A DNA stretch of 64,000 bases, taken from NCBI GenBank assembly GCA_030374765.1, contig JARGXX010000113.1, forward strand, positions 186,001 to 250,000. Reading direction: 5' to 3'. The notes under the pieces are model-generated. The model ran no database searches. It was given only the letters and a program-made list of their open reading frames with translations, and was not told the origin of the DNA. The translations under genes were made by a program, and so were the position numbers. Source of the DNA: Agarophyton chilense (Eukaryota > Rhodophyta > Florideophyceae > Gracilariales > Gracilariaceae). Shown here in pieces: positions 20,407 through 30,030 of this stretch (its first letter is position 1; every line of letters begins with the position of its first letter).

Positions 20407-20640
20407 CTTTTCGACAGAGAAGTCAGGTGATAACAAGACGATGTCAGTTAGGACTATTGATTGTAGACAAAGAACCAGTAGTTCTCTCTTTATACTTAAA
20501 GAGAAGAGAAGAACACATAAGCATAAGGAAGTAGAATAGTATGCTCACGTAAACATGTTCAAATACAAAAGCAAGCTATAGTCATGTAAACAATAAAAGA
20601 TACGTATTAAAATACAAATAAAAATACAAACCTCAGTGCG
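20407..20640 (-). repeat. Copia 5' LTR
   Basis: Partner of 7236-7463. The outer end was fixed by the AAAAC duplication at 20641-20645 and by comparison with the unoccupied second copy; the inner end is approximate. Confidence 0.7.
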
Positions 20641-20645
20641 AAAAC

Positions 20646-21239
20646 GAAGGTGAGATATAGAAAAAAAGATTATAGCGACATGTTAATTGCTTTATCGCTC
20701 ACTTTGTCTGCGATGTGGAACACGTTCTTTAAGATCTATGTAAGGAAGATGAAAATATATTTGTGTGTATGATGTGCACTGAGTCCTACAGAAATCTTCA
20801 AATTCACGGTGGACTACAGTTAGCAACGTTCAAGCTGTAAATTTCAGTAGTCTATCAAGACGTCTATGAAATCGTAGATGCGGAAGAACGGGAAGTAAAC
20901 CCTGTGCCTTTTATCCATAGTTCGAAGAAGACTGCTTATCTGTGCAGCGACCTGATTAATTTAGCTCTGATAGACATGAAGCCAAAGCCAGTGGTTTTTA
21001 TTTGTCAGCGCGACACTGGAAAATCTATAACCGGGTATGCGAACAGGATAGACACAGAACGCATGGATTAGGATTACATCGTAGAAACAATGATGAAGCT
21101 TTTTTTTCAGACACTTTCAAGGAATGCGACGGGCTATAACTGTTCAATTCATACCATAGTCGTCTCTATGATACTCTCAAATCAGCATTGAGGGGTTCTC
21201 GTAGGATAGGCGTCGACGAGAAGTAGCTAGAACATAAAA
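20646..21239 (+). mobile_element. M-B internal sequence upstream of the protease
   Basis: No gene is readable. It aligns with 38856-39450 at about 80-85% identity, so it belongs to the M-B body. Confidence 0.6.
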
Positions 21240-21949
21240 CAGAAGCCCACACTATTCTTCGGTGATGGTTTACGCTGGAAATGTCCAAGTATTGGTGCTT
21301 TTAAATAGAGCGTTTGAATAAACTATTATGAATGGCGACCGTTCTGCAGTTCTTTAAAAAAGGAATTAAATGCTAGAAGTGAAGAAATACTCTCGGCAGA
21401 GAGATGAGCACAGCTGCAGGTGTTATGTCATACCTGCGGCGGTTGAGTTTGCTGCGGATCAAGGAGGTGCCCCTAATCGTAGTTTTTCCAAAATTTTTAG
21501 TACTGCGTTATCGGAAAAGTACAGGTGGATGGCAATCAGGAGTCACATAGTACACTTTCATATGTCCTACGAATTCTACGAAAGAAAACAACTATCTAAA
21601 AGTATGCTTCAACAGTATCGCTTGCATCATCGCCCATACACCTGTTACGTTCGGGAGCCGGGGAAGTGCCACTTGAAGAAGATTTTACAGTCCTGTTATT
21701 GAACGGAGTGATTTGCTGATGACGAAAATGAAAGTGACTGGATACCGCTCAAAAACAGTACAAGCCAGATATGGCGACAACACTGCACCTACTTCCATGG
21801 AAATCGATCAAGTAGTCAATGTAGTGAATGGGGGTGCGAGGAAAAGCCGTCTGACATGGATAATGACCGATTCAAGCTATATGATGAGGAGCTGAAGGAT
21901 TTCATTGTGAAAATGATGGAGGAGTTTGAAAGAAAACGATCTTGTCAAT
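21240..21949 (+). pseudogene. M-B Ulp1-like (C48) cysteine protease part of fused transposase frame
   Basis: The core reads SRQRDEHSCRCYVIPAAVEFA, corresponding to the Ulp1 motif 'Q.D..SCG'. The nucleophile Cys codon is at 21415, but Gly after it is Arg. Upstream, FFGDGLRWKCP matches the equivalent stretch in M-A. Downstream YRWMAIRSHIVHF also matches M-A. Two stop codons at 21700 and 21709 and a local frame change follow. The frame then resumes at DMDNDRFKLYDEELKDF and runs directly into the transposase frame once the solo LTR is taken out. Ulp1 proteases cleave SUMO; in MULEs their role is unknown. Confidence 0.65.
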
Positions 21950-23177
21950 TGTAGTATTCTACACCTTCGGATAGCCGATGCATCCTTTTTTGTCCAAGTA
22001 CGATGTTATTCATATAAGGCTGTGACGGAATGGGTTGAGTTATGAGCGGCGTCCCGCAGAGGTTTTATGTTTCACGTGCGAGTTGATTTGCAACGGCGCG
22101 TTTAATGGACATTCATAGAGAAGGCAAGTCTACCCTTCGTAGAAAAAAGCCCACTAGAGCCGACTACCTAACACTGTAGAGGGGCTTATTGGCTAACCAA
22201 TGTTTATAACTAGATATTAATTTGTGGCTCTCACCTCTGTGCCCAGTACGTATGGTACAGAGGTAAGCGCCAACTCCAAAGTAAAGGAGACAGCAACGGG
22301 TTCACTACTCTCTTGTTCCTTGTCAGGGATTCCCTAACCCGAGATCCGGACGAAATACAACAATTAGTTGTCCGTTTAACAACGACCATTGTCTATCAAC
22401 TACCCTCATGTAGTATCCACTCTGCGGAGAGAGCAGACACCTGCGATAGTGTTCGGGACTGCCGAATGGGTGATCGCGGCTAAGGGGAAGGTGTGGTTGA
22501 GCACAACTCTAGTGAGTTAGAATGGGGTTTGTAAGGCCCCACTCGCCAATGAGGGTGGTTGGTACTATTGAACGGACAACTACTTGTTGTACTTTGTCCG
22601 GATCTCCGGTAAAAATTCCTCAACAAGGAACAAGTGAGTTGTGAACCCGTTTGTTGTCTTCTTTACTTTGGAGTCGGGGCTCTCTTCTGTGCCTTAAGTA
22701 CAGTGCACAGGGGGTAAGCGCCGCTCATAATAATGTCTAGATATAAACTCGGTTAGCCGATTAACCCCTCTACAGTACGGGATGATGCTTGCCACGTGGC
22801 TACTGACTACAGTATATGCGCCGTTGCCAATCCGGTATCTCCCTACAACGGGTCGAATCGGATGCGCCGTGGGAGATCGAGGTCCCACGTGTAACATACC
22901 ACCTCACGGACCATCTGTGGGGTGCCGCTTCATAACTTCATCCTAGCCGTTGCACTCACTTATGAGTATCATCATACATAGCCAAAAATTCTTCCATCGG
23001 CATTCCCACAGTGCTGAATACTACACCTCACTAGGAAGTGGGACGTTACAACCCCCATCTTCTAGCTCGCTAGTGTTGCAGCTCTATCACTCCCCTTTTT
23101 CTCCGCCACAAGCACTCTTTTCAGCAGTCCAAAGGCTGTCGTAGTTGTCTGATTTCTCCGTTAGAGCGGATACTATA
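21950..23177 (+). mobile_element. Solo LTR (E3-related family), interrupted by an inverted solo LTR
   Basis: Starts TGTAGTATTCTAC like the E3 LTR and ends ...GCGGATACTATA. Without the nested LTR and its duplication it is 606 bp, exactly the length of the orthologous solo LTR at 40153-40758. Imperfect target duplication TCAAT/GCAAT. It splits the M-B reading frame. Confidence 0.85.
22409..23025 (-). mobile_element. Nested solo LTR in inverted orientation
   Basis: 617 bp starting TGTAGTATCC and ending GAATACTACA, the reverse complement orientation of the same LTR family. It is flanked by a perfect duplication CCTCA at 22404-22408 and 23026-23030. The second copy of the host LTR has an unoccupied site here (near 40605-40615). 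Confidence 0.9.
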
Positions 23178-26100
23178 GCAATTTCAGAGAGACATTAAGG
23201 ATCTGGTTTGTAGCAAGATTGAGGTCTTGAATTGATGCGTATCTTTTCCGCCACCAAAAAGGTCTACTAGCCGAGTGAAGTTTTTCTACAGTAATGAGGT
23301 TGCGCATTCAGTCCTGGATCAAGTCACTGATAAATTCATTGAAAGAGTATCCGCTCGTGAAGTACACTTTCCCGGTAGTTCCCAGATCGTTCACTCGGTA
23401 GTTGATCACGTTATTGATCAGGCCATGGTCCTCAACGTCCGGGGGTCTTTGGACGAAAACCATAGCAGAGACCACAAGATGGCTCCTTTCGTGTTATTTG
23501 GAGTAGGAGAGAAGGCTCCTTCCGTGTGATTGCGAGTAGCAGAGAAGGATCCTTTCGTGGGAATACGAGTAGCCGAGAAGGCTTCCAGTGCTCCTGAGAT
23601 GAGGTTCTCATGCAAGTTAGACGATATGATTGCTTTCATATCCTCGACATCATCTAATCACGGTTTCGTCTTTGTCATGCACCGCTTTCGAATTGTGAGA
23701 AGAAAGATGAAGCAGAACTATCGTATCTTCAATTGGAGACTTCGATGTGCGAAGGGCAAAGCCCCAACTCGGTGTCCTTCAAGGTTTAAATTCAGCTTCA
23801 AAAGAGAAATTCTGATATGGTACGTTAATGCCGACCTACGACACAACCACACATCCTTTGAACTAAATGCTGATTTCATTAAGGAGCGATATGAAGGTGT
23901 TCAGAAGCTCAATGACGGCTCACTATCTGAACTGGAGGGAGGAGGATTGTAGAGGAGAAAGGCAGAGAGAAATAGATTGGGAATCGTTAGAACCGAAACT
24001 GTTTACTAACAAACAATGTGGTTCTATGTCCGATGTTCGGAGTTGCAAGGTTATGGGAGAGATATTCAGGAGAAGCGCATCAGTTGCGCCGATACTAAAA
24101 TTCAAATACCTCACGTATTCAACGCTAAATAGAACGACTAACAGCCCTTCCCTTCGCCGCGCTCACCTGTTTCACACTCCCAAAGAGATCCTTAAGTAGA
24201 CTGCTGCTTCCTTGTAGGAGACACGAATGGGATACAGAACAGGGCGAGAAATGTAGAAGACGTAGTGGACTTGAGGTCTCCAACTAATGACGGAGGAGAC
24301 ATGAGTGGTAAGGACTTACGAGGCGTGATTGGTAATGAAGTAGCAGACGTGAGTGTTCTAGGAGCCCCAGTGTCTGAAACTGAATCCTCTGGGATACAGA
24401 GCCCCAGCAGGGAACCCAAGAAGCAGTGTGTAGACGATTTTTCTTACTCTTCTAGCTGAAATCCTCACTTTGTTACAAGGGAAACACCGAAAAAAATACT
24501 GCGATCAGTGGCAGATGAAGTAATGAAGAACAAGAATAGCATGGAAACGATAGAGGACCACATTGGACTACATCTTGATAATAGAATTTCTGACCTGATC
24601 GATCGTTTTCTGTTTTCAGATGAAGAAGAAAAGAATCATACAGAAAATTTTCACATACAAGAACCCCTCAACGATGATGACGAGACTGAACGTCATGATG
24701 AAGTTGAAGTTCACGTCAGAGATGGAGAATTATAGAAGAATATTTCGCCCAGCGGTAAAAGTGAAGTGGTCGAAGATAACAAGGAGCAAATTGAAGAATG
24801 CTTTAAGGCGGCGTTCATTGCTTATTTTCAAAGTCTATCTGGCGATGAGCCTGAAAATGATGTCATGAAGGAAGTGCAGCACATTGCGGATTGTATGGAG
24901 TACTATCTGTATACGAGGACACCGATCTACGTAACTTACAGAAAGCGAAGAAGCGAAGCAAATGGAGTCGCTGGAGACCGTCGTTTACTACACCAGGGCA
25001 TCCTTAATTGCGAGAAATACAATTCGAAGCAATCTGAGAGATGCAATTCCGCTCTTACTATCAAGACAGTCGGTTCAAATAAAGACGAAACAGGTAGATC
25101 CTACCTAGCACACTGCAAGGGGGCTAAACAAAATCCCAATCCTGCAGAAAGCTGCGGGGTGAAGTGTCTGAAACCCGAGATGCGCACCAGAGCCCTTCAC
25201 ATGATTAACACTCTTATTATGTACTGCCAAGACACGGTACGATTCTTGGAGGATAAGTAAAAGAAATTAATCAATCCTCTCACGGCTCGGATGCAACTCG
25301 GACATGCAGGTTCGTTGAGCAATCCAAAGGATCTGGAATGCATCAAACCATGTAAAGCCCTTGTAGCCCTAAACAGAGAAGACGCAGGCATCAAGTTATT
25401 CTTCTACTGTGACTCCTTCGGGGAAGTGATTTTTGCATGCTGTTTTTTCGGGGAGTGTTTGAATGACTTCGAAGAGTGTGGAATTGCTCCAGACATTTCT
25501 GTGGATTTTAAAGCAGTAGCGAATCGTTTCGGATATCCCTTGATCACAATCAATGGGAGATCAAGCGATGGATTTATCATACCGTTCTTCATTGGTTTTA
25601 TTGCCGGAGAAATAGAAGAAGATTTCTTTCATGTACTTTCTCGTTTCGAGTCCATTATTCTGTTCTCTCTGGCAATGATCACTATGAACCAGAGCGTGCC
25701 GTGAATTAATGCGATCGAAAAGGTCTTCGATAGATCTTTTATTGCACTTTAAGAGTGGCATCTGAATCAAAACCAGATGAAGAATGTCACTTCGTGGTGT
25801 GGGAAGGTCGGAAGGATCAAATGATGCAATGATATGTCTCGAGACCTCTTTCACCTACGAAGATCGAAAAGCATATCAAGTTTTATTTCTAGAAAACTGG
25901 CGTTCGAACAACGGTACTTCTACGTTTTGGAACGTAGCCCTCCGCTCTGGTTCAAATACCTCTACCACCTGAAACCACAAATGTTAGTGGTTTGTTTCAG
26001 AGACGCAGCTGTACGGAAGAGGTATCTTTATCAAGGCAAAGGCAATACAGAGGCATCCAATTCTAGACATAGGGCATACATTCAATCTATGAAGCAGCCT

Positions 26101-26529
26101 TTCTCTAAGATCCCCTACCGATTTCACCGGCTTACGAGAAAAATGATAGTTGGAAGGCAATCCTCACATCTCAGATCCTTTAGTTCGCTCAGCGAACGTC
26201 ACCGATCTATCCGGGACAAATAGATCCCCATCCCCCCTCCAGTTCTGAACTTCATGAAAAATGAGTACAGAAGCTATGTGCATCTGGAGATTAAGGAGCT
26301 CAGTATAGTTTCGTCAAAAAAGTACGCAGTTTTAAGCGCAACAATTGTAAAAACCGAGGCTGTGGAATGGCCTGAGCTCAACATAGTTGAGAACTATGTC
26401 GGACTTCTCGCGCAATTGGAGCCTATGTGGAGAACAACGTATGCCACAGCCTCGAAAACGATTTTCAAGTCACGTCACGTTAATTTATCGAAGGCCGATT
26501 TCACACTGAATACTCGACTCTACCTCTAA
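23178..26529 (+). pseudogene. M-B Mutator-like (MULE) transposase, continuous with the upstream protease frame
   Basis: Predominantly one + frame from 23183 to 26529 with about a dozen in-frame stops and one excursion into a neighbouring frame (about 23900-24200). Parts in order: an N-terminal region with two related segments (HSVLDQVTDKFIERV and HSVVDHVIDQAMVL); an acidic region with the basic patch REPKKQC; a Cys-containing region; and then the DDE core. In the core, SVDFKAVANRFGYPLITING is the first catalytic Asp block. MITMNQS is the second block, with Asp changed to Asn. EWHLNQNQMKNV is the MULE 'C.WH..N' helix. NTEASNSRHRAY follows. The SWIM zinc finger expected after the core is not legible here, unlike M-A. 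Confidence 0.75.
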
Positions 26530-27660
26530 CTGTGCTGTTTGCCTATAGAGTACACGAAACTAACACAGAAGCTTAAAAACCCTCGAAGTGCGCTACAATT
26601 GTAGGAAGAACATCAAAATAGGGGTTTCATGCCTTCATATTGTTCGGTGCGTCATTATGTACTGCGTAGAGGTTTTCCATCAGCAACGGTTCAAAGTTGT
26701 ACTCTCAAAATAAATTCAACTGGACAAACTATTTGAAGCATACTGGAAGCAAACCTCGGAAGACTTGAACATTTGAAAAGTGTCCGACATTCTTTCAACA
26801 GCCCATGTAATTGATGCAAATGCGTTTAAACCCAAACTAATAGCCGTAGAGCGCAAAGAGAACGCAAGAAATAAGTTAAATGAGCTCGTAACAGGCACTT
26901 CGAATTTTGAGCTTCGCAACTACGGCCAATACTCAGGTAAGAAGGCAATGTGCGACTAGATGCATCGTTTGGCTTCCAACATGGGCATAATTGAAGTTCA
27001 GAGAGTGCATAGGTTTTTAGAACCAGTGTATCATATGTTTTGTGATGGTTATCTTTCTTCCTTAGCTCTTGCAGCTTATACAAAACCTGTACTTCTGACG
27101 AATTCGGCAAAAGAACATTACTTCGCTTCAAGATCTATTGATCAAATTTACTTTCTGAAGACAAGGTCTCCCATTATGTCCTTCATAAGGCATTTCATAC
27201 ACGTAAAGAGCATAAAAAGCGGTTTTCTATGAAATGAAACGAATCGGTGCGCTGCAACCATCGCTTTTGGCTTGTAATTGCTCTAAATCTGAGACTCTCA
27301 CTCCAGCTTTTCAATTTGGTACAAGCGGTGCGTACCAAAGAGCAATAGATATAACAGAAAGCGTACGTTATAAGTAAACTTGACAATAAAGAAATGAAGA
27401 TGTTTGATTCATATGAAAACGTACAAAGTGCAAAGAAAGAGCTTCTGTGGACGATACAGAATAGCTACGCATCGGTTTCGTCGCTCGAAAATTCTGGATA
27501 TACGATTATAGCCATAACGAGCAGGATGGAGATGAGCTGAGATTCAAAGATGTTTGCCCAATCATCTGGAAGGAAAAATAGTTGTCGCCCCGAGTAATAT
27601 CTGCTTCAACCCGCTAGTCATCTGTGCATGTCAGGTACATATGCGCGTTATTTTTCTCCC
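26530..27660 (+). mobile_element. M-B 3' region, no readable gene
   Basis: AT-rich, with only short frames. Presumed transposase tail and subterminal sequence, because the M-B right inverted repeat begins at 27661. Confidence 0.45.
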
Positions 27661-27841
27661 CTACATCTTGAAGATTTGACACGAGGTGATTTGTGGAAAA
27701 GGGGCTGGAGTTGCGGCCGGCTAGCGCATTGGAAGAGGAGGGAGAGAGGACGATGTAGACGATGTGATTCGCCTGATACTCATATGCGCCGAGAGCGCCA
27801 TGCGAGCTCAGAGAACGCACTCCGAGTTGGGGGCCACGGCG
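27661..27841. repeat. M-B right terminal inverted repeat, inner part
   Basis: Reverse complement of about 6832-7012 at roughly 90% identity. It continues, after M-A, as 35521-35627, which is the reverse complement of 6733-6839. Confidence 0.8.
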
Positions 27842-28146
27842 GGAGAGAGCCGAAAACACACGTCGTGGTAGGCGTGTGGGCGGAGCCAGTGAGAGAGCCG
27901 GTCTCAACATCTGGTACCCACCAAAATGGTACCGTTCGCCTATCTCGGTTCTCCGCCTATGGCAATGGTGGCCTCAACATTCATGAAGCCAAATACCAAC
28001 TAGCCACAGACAAGTCAAACAACAGCGATATCACGTAAACATTGTTAGCTACTGAGAACAATTTGACATTGGCTTCCGCGCCAAATTCGAACCAGGGCTA
28101 TCTTCTTCGTCCAATTGCTTGCTGCGCTTCATAGAGATTGGGATAC
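27842..28146. repeat. M-A left terminal inverted repeat
   Basis: About 305 bp, reverse complement of 35215-35520. It contains the palindrome GGTACC twice within 22 bp. Confidence 0.9.
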
Positions 28147-28574
28147 TCGTCCTGGTAGTTCCCCGACAATCTCTTAAGGCTCTTCCATTTGGTTTAGGGC
28201 TTTGCAATGCGTAAGTTGCGGTTCGCTTAAAACGGGCCTCCGCGCGAGAAACTGATTCGTCGATATGGCGCCCGCGTGTCACCCTACCGCCGCCGCCGCC
28301 GGTTTCACCATCGGCACACCGCCGATCTCCTTGTGCATCGTCGCCGTCAATTTTGACGGTACACGATCGGCAAGTCGCCCGCGTGCGCCGTCAGCCTGAG
28401 CTACGACGATGTGCAAGCAAACAAATCGAGTGAAACGAAGACAACGGCGGCGGCGCCCGTCGCAAAAGGAGGAGAACGGGAATCAAGGCACACGTGCTTC
28501 TGCGGGGCTTCACGCCGCGAGAGTTTCCGCCGGTTTCGGTTGACAACGCGCACGTACAGACAAATATAGCGCAT
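28147..28574 (+). other. GC-rich captured DNA upstream of the hydrolase remnant
   Basis: Composition shifts to GC-rich. An ATG at 28265 opens a 44-codon frame (MAPACHPTAAAAGF...) ending at a TGA. A further frame contains HVLLRGFTPREFPPVSVDN. These may be the decayed 5' part of the captured hydrolase gene; I cannot prove it. Confidence 0.4.
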
Positions 28575-29684
28575 TTGTACGCATAGACACCGGTCGTGCG
28601 TTACTCGAATGACTTCAGCTGCGCACCGCAGACGGCGTAGCCGTGTGGCATGTGGACGTGGTAGGCGGTGTGTCGTTCGCGTTGCACAAGCGTGTACCGC
28701 CGTCGCCCGACAATGTTTGCCTACTCCCATCGGACGTCAAGGCTACTCGAGTGCTGTCGATGGGCGCGCCACGCGCCACGCGAGCCGCCCGTCGCCGTCG
28801 TGCTGCACGGGCTCGAGTCTATCTCGGTTTGTATCATCACGCGCGGCCTCGTCGCCGCGCTATAGCGCGAATCGTTAAAGGTCTTGGCGTTGAATATTTG
28901 TGCCTGTGCTGAGCATGAGGCCCCGCCGAAGACGCTAAGCTTCTATCACACTAGCTTCACGGAAGATTTCAAGACGCTCTTGTTGGCAATTCGTCACATT
29001 TCCCTCAATTGCTCTTAACAAACACCACAAGTTTATCCTGTCAGCTTTCGGTTGGGCGCAAACATCGTCTCTCAGTTATTGGCAAATCACAAACACCGAG
29101 ACACAGCTCGATACTGTCTTGGGTCTGCAGCAGCCGCCGGCGTCCCGTTCGACCCGGCCTTCTTTCAGAACAAACGTGACAGCGGCTTTCGCGGTGCTCT
29201 GTACCGCTCTAGTCTTGTCGCAACAATGACAGAAATATTTGAGAAAGCTCTTGAGAATGGCCTTAACTGGCACCCCGTTGACCCAAAACAAGTGCTTCGC
29301 GCCAATCACATAGGACTCATCGATGAGCTCTTGATTTCGCCAGTGTTTGGTTTCCGCGATCGCTTTGACTCCTATCGTCAGGTATGTACGCTATCTTTCG
29401 TCATTCGTCGTCATCTCAAGTGCATTTTAATCCCTCACAACCCGACCTACCATTTGTTTATGCCTCCAACTCCATATCCTGCTTGAGCAGATAGACTCCC
29501 GCCACGCGCTCAAGCACGTATCCGTCCCCACCTACATCATCAAGGCTGCAGATGATTTTTTCTTCGACCATCAATGTGGCGCCCTGCTGCTGACAAGCCA
29601 AGACAGAGCGTCCGCACCAGTTTTGTTGAATGTTCTCGACCACTATCTTCATCTCCCAGTTGCCGGCTCTGCGTCATTGTGATA
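28575..29684 (+). pseudogene. Captured alpha/beta-hydrolase (YheT/EMB8/ABHD1-3 family) pseudogene
   Basis: Reads across several frames. LRTADGVAVWHVDVV corresponds to the family's N-terminal 'TPDGG...LDW' segment. PPVAVVLHGLESIS carries the HG oxyanion motif, and TRGLVAAL follows. FYHTSFTEDFKTLLLAIRH corresponds to 'Y...FTEDL...V..I'. VSFRLGANIVSQLL sits at the nucleophile elbow (family G.SLGAN), with the catalytic Ser replaced by Arg at 29049-29051. SPVFGFRDRFDSYRQ and VSVPTYIIKAADDFF hold the catalytic Asp region. Stops and frameshifts rule out function. The high GC and host-like codon use contrast with the surrounding transposon, so I read it as a host gene fragment carried by M-A, as in Pack-MULEs. 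Confidence 0.75.
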
Positions 29685-30030
29685 CCCCTTCTGGTCGCTC
29701 CCCAACCGTCTCTCGATGAGCAGTGCCGACCATTCCGTGTGTCTTTGGCTCTTCACGGTATTCCCTAGGAAATAACTCAGCTCGATGCGCTGCTCATTCC
29801 ACGGAACCCCAGTGAAACAACGCGCGCGTACGGTAAGGTCACTTTGGATCGCCATGCCGGCATTTCCCTTCTCATGGCTGGGAAAGGGCTCACGACGGGA
29901 TCTCTGAAGAACAAGAATATGCTTTATAACTTTCCTCACGCGTTAAAGTACTCTGCTGGAGAGCGGGGTTCAACTAGCGAAGTACTTTCAAAGGTTTTCA
30001 TACTTAATCTACATGTTAGTGATAATGGAT
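29685..30030. other. Remainder of captured GC-moderate DNA
   Basis: Contains a short + frame (LDRHAGISLLMAGKGL) of no recognised family. Probably still captured sequence; the junction with MULE sequence is near 30000. Confidence 0.35.

Larger units (their letters stand above)
7236..20640 (-). mobile_element. Ty1/copia retrotransposon, decayed, interrupted by gypsy element E1
   Basis: Copia element on the - strand inserted in M-B. AAAAC flanks it at 7231-7235 and 20641-20645. Deleting it restores continuity with the second M-B copy, where the unoccupied site AAACC is at 38851-38855. Its own sequence is 7236-10887 plus 19680-20640; the middle is gypsy element E1 and its target duplication. Domain order on the - strand is Gag, degenerate zinc knuckle, protease, integrase, RT, RNase H, so integrase precedes RT as in copia. 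All parts carry frameshifts or stops. Confidence 0.85.

Noticed and set aside
24265-26529. Stop-codon reassignment to explain long frames with many stops in M-B
   Set aside because: Host genes in this window end with ordinary stops and the same elements also contain frameshifts; decay explains it.
28401-28730. - strand Arg-rich frame in the captured region
   Set aside because: Shadow of the + strand hydrolase remnant in GC-rich DNA.
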